DNA from: Streptomyces sp. A3M-1-3
GTDB taxonomy: Bacteria > Actinomycetota > Actinomycetes > Streptomycetales > Streptomycetaceae
Length of the DNA stretch: 64,000 bases
Direction: 5' to 3'
NCBI RefSeq assembly: GCF_024213665.1
Contig: NZ_JANAVP010000013.1
Location: 124,001 to 188,000, forward strand
Part shown: positions 1 to 7,903 of the stretch, one piece after another
How the letters are laid out: each line of letters starts with the position of its first letter
How positions within the stretch are numbered: position 1 is the first letter of the stretch
Translations under genes and position numbers: made by a program
Notes under the pieces: model-generated
What the model was told of the DNA's origin: nothing
Database searches by the model: none
The model's input: the letters and a program-made list of their open reading frames with translations, nothing else

Positions 1-19
1 CGGACGATCAGGCGCACGG

Positions 20-478
20 TCACGTGCAGGCCCAGGCGTTCATGCCCTGAAGCGCGGCGAGCCTCTTGGCCACGTTGATCCGCTCGGTTCTCGTGGCCAG
101 GTCCGCGCGCGGCGCGTACTTCCGGCCTCCCGCGGCCACCCAGCTCGACTGCGAGAACTGCAGCCCTCCGTAATGGCCGTTGCCCGTGTTGGCGCGCCAG
201 TTTCCGCTGGACTCGCACTGGGCGATGGCGTCCCAGTGACGCGCGGATCTGCGGAGGGGGTGCCGGGCGACGCACCGACCGACGATGCTCGAAGCCGTAG
301 TGCACGGTTCCTTGAGCGCATCCTTGCGTGATGCCCCCCGTGCGCGGGTGCGGAATCGGCCCGCAGACGTGAGGGGCGGAAGCGGCGCCGACCCCCGGCC
401 TCGGCCCTGGGCCGGTCGGCCGGGCGGGTGGACATGACGTACCGCAGCCAGTCGTCTCGCAGGGCGCACGCCGTGCAT
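20..478 (-). CDS. Rpf-like transglycosylase-domain protein, 5' end doubtful
   Basis: The last ~70 residues (about positions 20-235) match the resuscitation-promoting-factor transglycosylase domain: WDAIAQCESSGNW with the catalytic Glu, then NTGNGHYGGLQFSQSSW, ending in AWACT. Family members are secreted muralytic enzymes that cut peptidoglycan. The ~80 residues upstream in this frame are Arg/Ala-rich with no hydrophobic segment, so no signal peptide is visible. Either the true start lies near the domain in a leaderless protein, or the 5' part is frameshifted and the gene is a relic. The domain call is secure; the start and functionality are not. Confidence 0.55.
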   Translation of the reverse strand: MHGVRPARRLAAVRHVHPPGRPAQGRGRGSAPLPPLTSAGRFRTRARGASRKDALKEPCTTASSIVGRCVARHPLRRSARHWDAIAQCESSGNWRANTGNGHYGGLQFSQSSWVAAGGRKYAPRADLATRTERINVAKRLAALQGMNAWACT

Positions 479-479
479 C

Positions 480-506
480 GGTCACATTCTCTCCTCGCGT
501 TCCGTC
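480..506 (+). promoter_or_regulatory. Candidate ECF41 sigma-factor promoter
   Basis: GGTCACA at 480-486 and CGTC at 503-506 are separated by 16 nt. The published ECF41 promoter is TGTCACA in the -35 region and CGTC in the -10 region, so six of seven and four of four bases match. The site lies about 40 nt upstream of the AhpD-like gene, and an ECF41-type sigma gene follows that gene. Function is inferred from the match and the context. Confidence 0.55.
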
Positions 507-544
507 AGTGCAGTAACGGACGGAAAATCTGGAGGAGAGCAACG

Positions 545-1000
545 ATGCAGGCACGGATGAACAACCCCGCGACGGTCCTTCCCGAGGCGATGCCGGCCAT
601 CCTCGGCGTGCTCAAGGCCGCGAGGAAGGGCGGCGTGCCGGAGGCGACGCTTGAGCTGGTCCATCTGCGGGCGAGCCAGGTCAACGGGTGCAGTTACTGC
701 GTGGATGCCGGTGTGCGCAGTGCCCGGAAGGCCGGCGAGAGTGCCGAGCGGCTCTTCGCGGTGGCGGCCTGGCGGGAGGCGCCGTATTTCACCGACGCCG
801 AACGCGCGGCGCTGGCGCTCACCGAGTCCGCCACCCGGCTGAGCGACCGGACGGACCCGGTACCGGACGAAATCTGGGACGAGGCCGCCAAGCACTACGA
901 CGAGCAGCAGCTCGCGGCCCTGATCCTCATGATCGGTGTGACCAACCTCTTCAACCGCCTCAACGCCACCACCAGGCAGGTGGCGGGCGCGGGCTGGTAG
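545..1000 (+). CDS. AhpD-like carboxymuconolactone decarboxylase family protein
   Basis: A 151-residue protein of the AhpD/carboxymuconolactone decarboxylase fold. The segment ASQVNGCSYCVDAG carries the family CxxC pair and is followed by a helix rich in Arg/Ala. In AhpD the pair is redox active in peroxide detoxification; other members are decarboxylases, so the exact reaction is unknown. The ATG at 545 is chosen because GGAGGAG sits about 8 nt upstream. The gene is preceded by a candidate ECF41 promoter and followed by an ECF41-like sigma gene. ECF41 sigma genes are known to be linked to carboxymuconolactone decarboxylases, oxidoreductases or epimerases, so this is the likely target gene. 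Confidence 0.85.
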   Translation: MQARMNNPATVLPEAMPAILGVLKAARKGGVPEATLELVHLRASQVNGCSYCVDAGVRSARKAGESAERLFAVAAWREAPYFTDAERAALALTESATRLSDRTDPVPDEIWDEAAKHYDEQQLAALILMIGVTNLFNRLNATTRQVAGAGW

Positions 1001-1013
1001 CCGAGGCGGCGCC

Positions 1014-1060
1014 GGGGGGCGGTCACCACGCGTCGTCGCGCTGCGACCGCGCCGCCCCCC
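1014..1060 (+). terminator. Possible hairpin after the AhpD-like gene
   Basis: GGGGGGCGGTC (1014-1024) can pair with the GACCGC...GCCCCCC stretch at 1045-1060, with a bulge. It lies 14 nt past the stop codon and is followed by three tandem CCGTT units (about 1061-1075). There is no T tract, as is common in actinomycetes. It may separate the AhpD gene from the sigma gene. Confidence 0.35.
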
Positions 1061-1129
1061 CCGTTCCGTTCCGTTCCCCGCTTACTCATTCAGCTGCTAC
1101 TCGATCCCGATTCCCGGAGAATGTGACCG

Positions 1130-2008
1130 ATGGACGCACACGAATTCCTGGCGGAGCGATTCGAGGCCAATCGCACCCACCTGCGGGCGGTGGCCTACCG
1201 GATGCTCGGCTCACTGAGCGAGGCCGACGACGCCGTCCAGGAAACCTGGCTCCGCCTCAGCCGCTCCGACACGGCCGGCGTGGACAACCTGGGCGGATGG
1301 CTGACGACGGTCGTCGGGCGGGTGTGCCTGGACATGCTGCGTACCCGTAAGTCACGGCGCGAGGATCCGCTGGACGTGTACGTACCCGACCCGATCGTCA
1401 GCCCCGCGGACGGGATCGACCCCGAACACGAGGTCCTGCTGGCCGACTCGGTCGGGCTCGCGCTACTGGTGGTACTGGAAACGCTGCCTCCCGCGGAGCG
1501 GCTCGCGTTCGTACTGCACGACTTGTTCGCCGTGCCCTTCGACGAGATCGCCCCCATCGTGGACCGCACCCCGGCCGCGGCCCGGCAGCTCGCCAGCCGC
1601 GCCCGCCGCCGGGTGCAAGGAGCAGCCCCGGCCCCCGACGCCGACCTTGTGCGCCATCGGGAAGTCGTCGACGCCTTCCTCGCCGCCTCGCGCGGCGGTG
1701 ACTTCGAAGCACTGCTCGAACTGCTGGACCCGGACGTCGTACTCCGAGCCGACACCGGTTCAGGGGCCCCGGGCGCATCCAAGGTGGTGCGCGGCGCGCC
1801 GGCCGTGGTCCAGCAGGCACTCAGCTTCCGCCGCTTCTCCCACTTCGCCCAGCCGGTGCTGGTCAACGGAGCCCCGGGGCTCATCACCGCTCCGGAGGGG
1901 CAGCCGTTCTCGGTCATGGACTTCGCCATCAGCGGCGGGAAGATCACCGAGATCAATATTCTGGCCGACCCCGAGCGCCTGCGCCGCCTGCACCTGACCA
2001 CCCAGTGA
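1130..2008 (+). CDS. sigJ: ECF sigma factor, SigJ/ECF41 type
   Basis: A 292-residue sigma-70-family ECF factor. Region 2 lies at about residues 5-75 (FEANRTHLRAVAYRMLGS, DAVQETWLRL) and region 4 at about 105-165 (LPPAERLAFVLHDLF, VDRTPAAARQLASRARRR). A SnoaL-like C-terminal extension of about 120 residues follows. This architecture defines ECF41, in which the extension controls activity instead of a separate anti-sigma factor. The conserved extension motifs are diverged here (ADPERL where NPDKL is typical). The start follows a GGAG at 1116. The 3' end lies opposite the open tail of the convergent penicillin-binding-protein gene. Confidence 0.88.
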   Translation: MDAHEFLAERFEANRTHLRAVAYRMLGSLSEADDAVQETWLRLSRSDTAGVDNLGGWLTTVVGRVCLDMLRTRKSRREDPLDVYVPDPIVSPADGIDPEHEVLLADSVGLALLVVLETLPPAERLAFVLHDLFAVPFDEIAPIVDRTPAAARQLASRARRRVQGAAPAPDADLVRHREVVDAFLAASRGGDFEALLELLDPDVVLRADTGSGAPGASKVVRGAPAVVQQALSFRRFSHFAQPVLVNGAPGLITAPEGQPFSVMDFAISGGKITEINILADPERLRRLHLTTQ

Positions 2009-3805
2009 CTCCCCCGGCTCAAGCCTGAGCGGGCCGGCACCCACGTCCGCCTCGGTGGCCCCTCCGGTGTACATGGCCCACATGTCGGCGGGGGAGCCCT
2101 GTGAGGACTCCCCCAGGGAGACCTGCTGCTGGGTCTTGGCGTCCTCGCCGAAGAGGCCGATCGACGTGACCAGGTCCGGCGTGGATCCGATGAACCACTG
2201 CGCCTTCCTGTCGTCGGAGCTGCCCGAGGCGGACGCGACGCTCTGCCCGTCGTCGAAGGCGCCGCCGCTGAGTGACACGGTGACGATGTCGGCGGTCCGC
2301 GCGGTGATCGCCTGGCCGCCGACCGCTCCCGGCATCTGGGTGCGCGTGCCGTCGCGCTGCACGGACTTCACGATCGACGGGGTGACCTTCCTCCCCTGGT
2401 TGCCGAAGGTGGCGTAGACGCCGGCCATCTCCAGCGGGCTGACCCCGATCAGTCCGAGCGTGGTGGCCTGCGGCGCCGTGAAACCACTCGCCGTGGGGTC
2501 GATCCCGAGGTCCCCGGCGGTCTGCCTGACCTCTGTCAGGCCGTTCTCCCCGTCGTTCTCCAGCGCGGCGGCAAGGGCAACCGGCTCGAAGGTCGGCCCT
2601 GCCTGGTAGTCGGTGCGGGTCGCGTTGCTGATGTAGTGCTGGGAGTAGTCGCGGCCGCCGTACAGGGCCAGAATGCGGCCGGTCCCCGGGTCCACCGATA
2701 CAGCACCGGCCTGCCGGTTCGCATCCAGCTCGGCCGTACCGGCTGGTGGACCCGCGCCTGCGCCGCCGAGCCCCGTGGCGATCGCCCGCTCCAGCGCCCG
2801 CTGCTTCTGCGGATCGATGTGCAGCGCGATTCTCCAGCCGCCGCTTGCCAGTTCCTGCTCGCTGATGCCGGAGGCCGTCAGCTCCCGCCTCGCGGCGTCC
2901 AGCAAGTACCCGGCCTGGCGGCCGAGTCCCGCGGCGGGCTTGGGAGCCACCGGCACGCGAAAGCGCAGGCGCTGCCGTGCGCCGCTGTCCAGCCGGCCCT
3001 CGCCGACCATGTTGTCCAGCACATAGTTCCAGCGCTGCTGGACCAGTCGCTTGCCCTCGGGGCCCGCGATCGCCCAGTCGTACTGGCTGGGCGCCTGCAG
3101 GAGCGCGGCGAGGTAGGCGCCCTCCTCGACGGTGAGGTCCTCGACGTCCTTGTCGTGGTACGCGCGGGCCGCGGCCTGGATTCCGTACGCGCGCCGCCCG
3201 TAGTAACTGCTGTTCAGGTATCCGGCGAGGATGTCGTCCTTGGAGTTCTGCCGGTCGACCTTGAGCGAGATGACCAGTTCCTTCACCTTCCGGCTGACCG
3301 TCTGCTCCTGGCTGAGGTAGTAGTTCTTGACGTACTGCTGGGTGATCGTCGAACCGCCCTGCTTGCCTTTGCCCAGCAGCGTGTTGACGATGCCGCGGGC
3401 GGTGCCGGTCAGGGAGATGCCGGGGTCGCTGTAGAAGTCCTTGTTCTCCGCGGCGACAATTGCGTACCGCACGTCCACGGGCACCCTCCCGAGCGGGACG
3501 CTCTCCCGGTTGATCTCCCCGGTACGGGCCAGCCGGGTGCCGTCGCTGAAGAGATAGAGGTTGCTTTCCGCTTTCGCCTGCTGGTTGGCGTCGGGGATGT
3601 CGATGGCGACGTAGAGGTACGAGAAGGCTCCGGCCACCAGGGCGCACAGGAAGATGGCGCAGGCGAGCGCCTTCCGCCAGGTGAACAAGCGCCCTCTGCC
3701 GCCGGCTCGCTTCCCGGTCCGCAGCCGCGGCTGCCCGGGCAGCAGCTCGCCGTGGGCTTCGTCGGCAACCGCTCTCGTCTCTCTGGTCAGGCCGATCGCG
3801 CTCAT
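1760..3805 (-). CDS. Class A penicillin-binding protein with degenerate transpeptidase domain
   Basis: The protein has an N-terminal membrane anchor (ALACAIFLCALVAGAFSYLY), then a GT51 glycosyltransferase domain with AAENKDFYSDPG and KQGGSTITQQYVK. This half should polymerise lipid II outside the membrane. The transpeptidase half is recognisable but lacks catalysis: the SxxK position reads PTFE (in QAGPTFEP), the KTG position reads ASG (SASGSSDD), and the segment that carries SxN in homologues is missing. It may act as a glycosyltransferase only. The start is uncertain: an ATG at 3805 directly abuts AAGGAG, and in-frame starts exist further upstream. In this frame the ORF runs on to 1760 across the sigma gene. 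A stop at 2019 in the adjacent frame suggests a frameshift near the end or an abnormal tail. Confidence 0.8.
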   Translation of the reverse strand: MSAIGLTRETRAVADEAHGELLPGQPRLRTGKRAGGRGRLFTWRKALACAIFLCALVAGAFSYLYVAIDIPDANQQAKAESNLYLFSDGTRLARTGEINRESVPLGRVPVDVRYAIVAAENKDFYSDPGISLTGTARGIVNTLLGKGKQGGSTITQQYVKNYYLSQEQTVSRKVKELVISLKVDRQNSKDDILAGYLNSSYYGRRAYGIQAAARAYHDKDVEDLTVEEGAYLAALLQAPSQYDWAIAGPEGKRLVQQRWNYVLDNMVGEGRLDSGARQRLRFRVPVAPKPAAGLGRQAGYLLDAARRELTASGISEQELASGGWRIALHIDPQKQRALERAIATGLGGAGAGPPAGTAELDANRQAGAVSVDPGTGRILALYGGRDYSQHYISNATRTDYQAGPTFEPVALAAALENDGENGLTEVRQTAGDLGIDPTASGFTAPQATTLGLIGVSPLEMAGVYATFGNQGRKVTPSIVKSVQRDGTRTQMPGAVGGQAITARTADIVTVSLSGGAFDDGQSVASASGSSDDRKAQWFIGSTPDLVTSIGLFGEDAKTQQQVSLGESSQGSPADMWAMYTGGATEADVGAGPLRLEPGESLGGQVQAAQALGVGQNIDLGDLPAADGEVHDRERLPLRSGDEPRGSVDQHRLGEVGEAAEAECLLDHGRRAAHHLGCARGP

Positions 3806-3976
3806 CTCCTTCGCCTTGCGGCTGCACCGCCCCGTATGGACTCCACCCGGTACGCGTGGCGCCATCCGCACGTTCAATTCGTTCGATCTCACCCCGGAGG
3901 GCCGCGGAACCGACTGGGACGAACAGCTCAGCCATTCGACCGACCGACTCGACCGAGGACGACAACCGAAGGCGGC

Positions 3977-5275
3977 TCAGGCCAGGGCGAAGTAGCGGAG
4001 CCAGACGTAGACCGCGGACAGCGCTACGGTGACCGCGGTGACGACGAGGCCGTACTTCGTGAACTGCCAGAAGCTGATGGGCGTGCGGTTGCGTTCCGCG
4101 ATGCCGAGGACGACGACGTTGGCGCTGGCCCCGATGGCGGTCGCATTGCCGCCCAGGTCGGCGCCCAGAGCCAGCGTCCACCACATGACGTGGTCGGCCT
4201 CACCGCCGAGAGACTGCACCAGATCGCCGGTGATGGGCGCCATCGTGGCGACGTACGGGATGTTGTCGACCACACCGGACAGCGCGGCGGACGCGCCCAG
4301 CATCAGCATCGAGCCGCCCAGTTCGCGGTCGCCGATGGCGCCGGCCAGGCTGTCCGCGACCGCGCTGATCACTCCGGTGTCGATCAGACCGCCGATCACC
4401 ACGAAGAGGCCGGCGAAGAAGGCGAGCGTGCGCCATTCGACCTCGGCGAGGACGTCGTTGGTCTCCACGGCCGAGATGGCGATGAGCAGGCCGGCCCCCA
4501 GGAGCGCGACCACACTCGGCTCGTAATGGAGTACGGGATGGAGCACGAAGCCGGCGACGACCAGCACGAGCACGGCCAGTCCCTGCACGAGCAGGCGCGG
4601 GTCGCGGATGGCCTCGCGCTCCTCCAGATCCATGACCTCGGCGGCGCGGTCCTCGTCGTACGCGAAGGACTTGCGGAACAGGAAGCGGCACAGGACGACC
4701 AGCACAGCGGTCAACACCGCCGAGAGCGGGGCGAGATGGATGAGGAAGTCGTTGAAGGTCAGTCCGGCCCGGCTGGCGATAATGATGTTGGGCGGGTCGC
4801 CGACGAGGGTGGCGGTGCCGCCGACGTTCGAGGCGAGGACCTCGGCGATGAGGAAGGGCGCGACAGGCAGCGCCAGGCGTTCGCAGACCAGCAGCGTGAC
4901 CGGGGCGATCAGCAGCACCGTGGTGACATTGTCGAGCAGCGCCGAGGCCACGGCCGTGATCAGGATCAGCATCGTCATGACCCGGAACGGTCTGGCCCGG
5001 GCGCGCTTGACCGCCCAGATCGCCAGGTACTCGAACATGCCGGTCTGCTTCAGCACCCCGACGATCAACATCATGCCGAGCAGCAGGAAGATGACGTTCC
5101 AGTCGATGCCCCGGTCCTGGAGGTAGAAGGCGGAGACGTCGTCGGTCGCCCCGATCGCCAGCATCAGGCCGGCGCCGCCGAGGGCGGCGGCGACCCGGTG
5201 GATCCGTTCGCTGATGATCAGGGCATACGTGCCGACGAAGACGGCGATCGCCGCCCAGCTGTGCCAGTCGCTCAT
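3977..5275 (-). CDS. NhaD/ArsB-superfamily ion transporter
   Basis: A ~432-residue integral membrane protein of the IT (ion transporter) superfamily, with roughly eleven hydrophobic segments. Hallmarks are the helix-breaking stretch NVGGTATLVGDPPNIIIASR and, in the second half, LGADLGGNATAIGASANVV. These correspond to the substrate-binding loops of ArsB, NhaD and SLC13-type carriers. The substrate (Na+/H+, arsenite or organic anion) cannot be told from sequence alone. The ATG at 5275 overlaps the stop of the upstream CBS-domain gene by ATGA, so the two are translationally coupled and the CBS protein is a likely regulator or partner. Confidence 0.85.
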   Translation of the reverse strand: MSDWHSWAAIAVFVGTYALIISERIHRVAAALGGAGLMLAIGATDDVSAFYLQDRGIDWNVIFLLLGMMLIVGVLKQTGMFEYLAIWAVKRARARPFRVMTMLILITAVASALLDNVTTVLLIAPVTLLVCERLALPVAPFLIAEVLASNVGGTATLVGDPPNIIIASRAGLTFNDFLIHLAPLSAVLTAVLVVLCRFLFRKSFAYDEDRAAEVMDLEEREAIRDPRLLVQGLAVLVLVVAGFVLHPVLHYEPSVVALLGAGLLIAISAVETNDVLAEVEWRTLAFFAGLFVVIGGLIDTGVISAVADSLAGAIGDRELGGSMLMLGASAALSGVVDNIPYVATMAPITGDLVQSLGGEADHVMWWTLALGADLGGNATAIGASANVVVLGIAERNRTPISFWQFTKYGLVVTAVTVALSAVYVWLRYFALA

Positions 5276-5730
5276 GACTCTCCGAGGAGCCGGTGCAGCA
5301 GGTGCGCAGCCGTGATCACGCCGAGCAGGTGCGTGCCCGTCCTGCCGCGTTCGGCCACGGCCACCAACGGGCTGCGCACCCGGGCCATGAGCGCGGCGAT
5401 TTCCAGGGCGGTGTCGTCCGGCGCGGCGATCGGCGGCGGTCCCGCCTTGCTGGACAGGCAGTCGCCGACGGTGAGGCCGACCAGCGCGCGGCACAGCCGG
5501 TCGGCGTGCTTCTCGTCGACGACCGCCGCGAGGGTGGGGTCCTCCAGGACGTACGTGGGGACCAGCACCTTGACCAACTGTGACGCGGGCAGGATCGCCT
5601 TCGGTTCGCCATTCGCGTCCAGCACCAGCAGTCCGGGGAGCCGGTGTTCGGCCAGCAACCGGGCCGCGTCCAGGGCGTCGCTGTCGACGCTGACCGTCTC
5701 GTACTCCACTGCCAGATCACGTGCGCGCAC
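5272..5730 (-). CDS. Two-CBS-domain protein coupled to the ion transporter
   Basis: A 152-residue protein of two CBS motifs: residues ~8-60 (ALDAARLLAEHRLPGLLVLD) and ~95-148 (ALEIAALMARVRSPLVAVAE). CBS pairs bind adenine nucleotides and sense energy state or ionic strength. The GTG start at 5730 is chosen for the upstream GGGGAG at good spacing. Its stop overlaps the start of the NhaD/ArsB-like transporter, so the sequence context points to allosteric control of transport. The ligand is unknown. Confidence 0.85.
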   Translation of the reverse strand: MRARDLAVEYETVSVDSDALDAARLLAEHRLPGLLVLDANGEPKAILPASQLVKVLVPTYVLEDPTLAAVVDEKHADRLCRALVGLTVGDCLSSKAGPPPIAAPDDTALEIAALMARVRSPLVAVAERGRTGTHLLGVITAAHLLHRLLGES

Positions 5731-5879
5731 GGTCGGCTCCCCTTCTGTTCCGGTACGTCTTCCGCCTCAGCGTCACCCGGACTGCGGCACCCCAGCCCGT
5801 ATACCACCGAGGCGATGTCCTCGGGCCGCACCGGGCCGCGGGGGGCCTCTCCGGCGGCCGAAGTACGTCCCGATGCGGG

Positions 5880-6175
5880 AGCGCCCTGCCCGATGTCGTG
5901 AGGATCGACATCGGCGCGGACGTACAGATCGCCCCCTGCGTCCAGCTCCTCACCTCCACCCACCCGGTCGACCCTGAGCACGACGCGCCAAGCGGGAGGC
6001 GGCGAAGCCCATCACCATCGGTGACAATGTCTGGCTCGGCGGCGGAGTCGTCGCCTGCCCCGGAGTAACCATCGGCGAGAACACCGTCGTCGGCGCAGGA
6101 GCGGTTGTCACCAGGGCCCTGCCGGCGAATGTCGTCGCGGCCGGCAACCCGGCCCGCGTCATCCGCGAGCTCTGA
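5880..6175 (+). pseudogene. Remnant of a maltose/sugar O-acetyltransferase
   Basis: The C-terminal left-handed beta-helix of a Maa/LacA/NodL acetyltransferase is present in two frames. One frame reads IDIGADVQIAPCVQLLTSTH. After a shift near 5985-6000, another reads KPITIGDNVWLGGG then ARVIREL before TGA. The N-terminal half and start codon are absent. This is a 5'-truncated, frameshifted relic next to the CBS/transporter operon. Confidence 0.85.
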
Positions 6176-6183
6176 GCGGAGCT

Positions 6184-6216
6184 GTACGGCCCCACCCTCG
6201 AAGGGCGGGGCCGTAC
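6184..6216. terminator. Bidirectional rho-independent-type hairpin
   Basis: GTACGGCCCC (6184-6193) pairs perfectly with GGGGCCGTAC (6207-6216), with an inner CCC/GGG stem and a TCGAA loop. It lies between the acetyltransferase relic and the convergent GlsB-like gene, so it can terminate transcription from both sides. Confidence 0.75.
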
Positions 6217-6264
6217 GGCGGGTCGGCCTCTGGTCGTAAGGCTCGAATCTGTGCTCGCTGCCGA

Positions 6265-6543
6265 TCAGGCGTGGCGGTGAGAGGACCTATTGCCAGTGAC
6301 GAGCCGGTAAAGGATCAGCAGGATGAGCGAGCCCACGATGGCCGCGACCCAAGTGGAGAGGTCGAAGAAGCCGTCGATGGAATCGACACCGAAGATGACC
6401 TTGCCGAGGCGGCCGCCGAGGAGCCCGCCCGCAATTCCGATGAGCATGGTGATGATGATTCCGCCGGGGTCCCTGCCCGGCATCAGGGTCTTGGCGATGA
6501 TTCCCGCCAGAAGGCCGACGAGTATCCAAGCGATGATGCCCAT
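6265..6543 (-). CDS. GlsB/YeaQ/YmgE-family stress membrane protein
   Basis: A 92-residue protein with three hydrophobic segments: IIAWILVGLLAGIIA, IIITMLIGIAGGLLG and VAAIVGSLILLILYRL. The glycine-rich pattern is that of the transglycosylase-associated (GlsB/YeaQ/YmgE) family. These small inner-membrane proteins are often induced by stress, but their molecular role is unknown. The length fits the family. The following hairpin at 6184-6216 would end its transcript. Confidence 0.88.
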   Translation of the reverse strand: MGIIAWILVGLLAGIIAKTLMPGRDPGGIIITMLIGIAGGLLGGRLGKVIFGVDSIDGFFDLSTWVAAIVGSLILLILYRLVTGNRSSHRHA

Positions 6544-6584
6544 GTGGCTCCTCCCGCCGCCATGGGTTCAGTCTCCTGTGCGGG

Positions 6585-7007
6585 TCAGACGGTGAAGAAG
6601 GGGTCCGGCTCGCCGGTCTCGGCGAAGCCCTTGAGCCGGGTCATCAACTGACCCCACGTTTCGGTGATCATCGGCAGCTCGCTCTCGCCGCCCCCGAAGC
6701 CGGAGTGGGAGAAGGCCACGCGCGTGCCGGCGCTGCCGGGGGCCTCGGTCAGCTGCCAGGTGATGGTGGTGCCGGCCCAGTGCGGAGGGAAGGCGCCGAC
6801 GTTCACCCAGACGACGCGGTCCTGGTCGGCCCGCTCGCGACGGAGCTGGAAGGGCTCGGGGACCTCGGGGAAGTTGAAGAACAGGACCTCGCCCTCGCGG
6901 TTCACGTCGTTGGTCCACCAGCCGGTGAGGCCGTCGTGGGTGTTGAGCGCCTCCAGCACGCGGGCGCGATCGGTGGCGATGTCGGTCTGGAAGTTGATCT
7001 CTGTCAT
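6585..7007 (-). CDS. SRPBCC (AHSA1-like) domain protein
   Basis: A 140-residue START/SRPBCC-fold protein of the AHSA1 type: DIATDRARVLEALNTHDGL, GWWTNDV, then TTITWQLTEAP. Such proteins bind hydrophobic ligands or act as Hsp90-activator-like folds; no catalytic motif is evident. The ATG at 7007 has CAGGAG 7 nt upstream. It is divergent from an ArsR regulator and shares its control region, a common pairing in actinomycetes, so it is probably controlled by that regulator. Confidence 0.8.
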   Translation of the reverse strand: MTEINFQTDIATDRARVLEALNTHDGLTGWWTNDVNREGEVLFFNFPEVPEPFQLRRERADQDRVVWVNVGAFPPHWAGTTITWQLTEAPGSAGTRVAFSHSGFGGGESELPMITETWGQLMTRLKGFAETGEPDPFFTV

Positions 7008-7058
7008 TAAGTGCTCCTGAAGGGTGGCGGCCGCCATCGGGTGACGCCCAGCTATTTG

Positions 7059-7112
7059 AGTCCACACTAAAATAAGACCGCCCGGGCGGCAAACTGAAGC
7101 GTGGACTAAAAT
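7059..7112. promoter_or_regulatory. Candidate ArsR operator between divergent genes
   Basis: AGTCCAC (7059-7065) and GTGGACT (7101-7107) form a 7-bp inverted repeat. ACTAAAAT occurs directly repeated at 7066-7073 and 7105-7112. These AT-rich motifs stand out in a GC-rich intergenic region and lie between the SRPBCC gene and the ArsR gene. They probably bind the encoded ArsR protein and control both promoters. Confidence 0.5.
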
Positions 7113-7119
7113 TCCGACC

Positions 7120-7431
7120 ATGGACGCGGTACAGGTCGTCGCCGAGCCCAGACGGCGTGAGATTCTGCGGCTGATCTGGGACGAGGAGCTGCCCGCAGGC
7201 GACATCGCGGCCCGCTTCGAGGTCACCTTCGGCGCCGTGTCCCAGCATCTGAAGGTGCTGCGCGACGCCGGCCTGGTTACCCTCCGCAAGGACGGGACGA
7301 AGCGGTACTACCGGGCGGACCAGGAGGCCCTCGGCCCGCTCGCCGACTACCTCAAGGCGATGTGGGGCACCAAGCTCGACACCTTGGCCCGGCTCGCCGA
7401 AGAGGCCGAACGGAACGAGAGCAGACCATGA
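7120..7431 (+). CDS. ArsR-family winged-helix regulator
   Basis: A 103-residue ArsR/SmtB-type DNA-binding protein: AEPRRREILRLIWDEELPAGD, then the recognition region FGAVSQHLKVLRDAGLV and the wing (RKDGTKRYYRAD). No Cys/His metal-binding box is present, so this is the metal-independent subfamily typically paired with SRPBCC genes. Its stop overlaps the next SRPBCC gene (ATGA), indicating coupling. It is divergent from a second SRPBCC gene across a region with inverted and direct repeats, suggesting autoregulation. Confidence 0.9.
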   Translation: MDAVQVVAEPRRREILRLIWDEELPAGDIAARFEVTFGAVSQHLKVLRDAGLVTLRKDGTKRYYRADQEALGPLADYLKAMWGTKLDTLARLAEEAERNESRP

Positions 7432-7874
7432 CCACACCCACGGACACCGTCACGCTCGAGCGGCACATCGCCGCCCGCCCGGAAACCGTCTTCGGCTTCT
7501 TCACCGACCGCGAGAAGTGGCTGTCCTGGATGGGCGCCGACGGCGCGTTCTCCTTCGAACCAGGCGGCAGCTACCGCACCCGGATCAACCGCGAGAACGT
7601 CGCCGCCGGCCGCTTCCTCGAAGTCGACCCGCCCAAGCGCCTTGTCTTTACGTGGGGTTGGGAGCAGGGCGGCATGCCCGTGCCACCCGGTTCCACCACC
7701 GTGGAGATCACCCTCGAACCCACCGCGGACGGCACCCTGCTCCGACTCGTCCACAGCGGCCTGCCCTCACCCGAGGCGTGCGCCGCGCACGAGGAGGGCT
7801 GGAAGCACTACGTCGGGCGCCTCGCCGTACGTGCGGAGGGCGGGGACCCCGGCGACGACGACTGGATGCAGTAG
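7428..7874 (+). CDS. SRPBCC (AHSA1-like) domain protein, ArsR operon
   Basis: A 148-residue SRPBCC protein: TVTLERHIAARPETVFGFFTD, then GGSYRTRI and PPKRLVFTWGWEQ, and a C-terminal helix with HEEGWKHYVGRL. This is the activator-of-Hsp90-like subfamily. The ATG overlaps the ArsR stop by 4 bp, so the pair is co-translated. Ligand and substrate are unknown. The DDDWMQ tail is acidic. Confidence 0.85.
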   Translation: MTTPTDTVTLERHIAARPETVFGFFTDREKWLSWMGADGAFSFEPGGSYRTRINRENVAAGRFLEVDPPKRLVFTWGWEQGGMPVPPGSTTVEITLEPTADGTLLRLVHSGLPSPEACAAHEEGWKHYVGRLAVRAEGGDPGDDDWMQ

Positions 7875-7903
7875 CCCCACGGGGTGACCATGAGGCGGTG
7901 GAG

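Noticed and set aside
2636..5977. A 1113-codon open stretch on the + strand opposite the PBP, transporter and CBS genes
   Set aside because: It is the antisense shadow of three well-supported minus-strand genes. Its composition (His/Arg/Asp/Gln-rich) has no domain, and GC-rich codon bias creates such frames.
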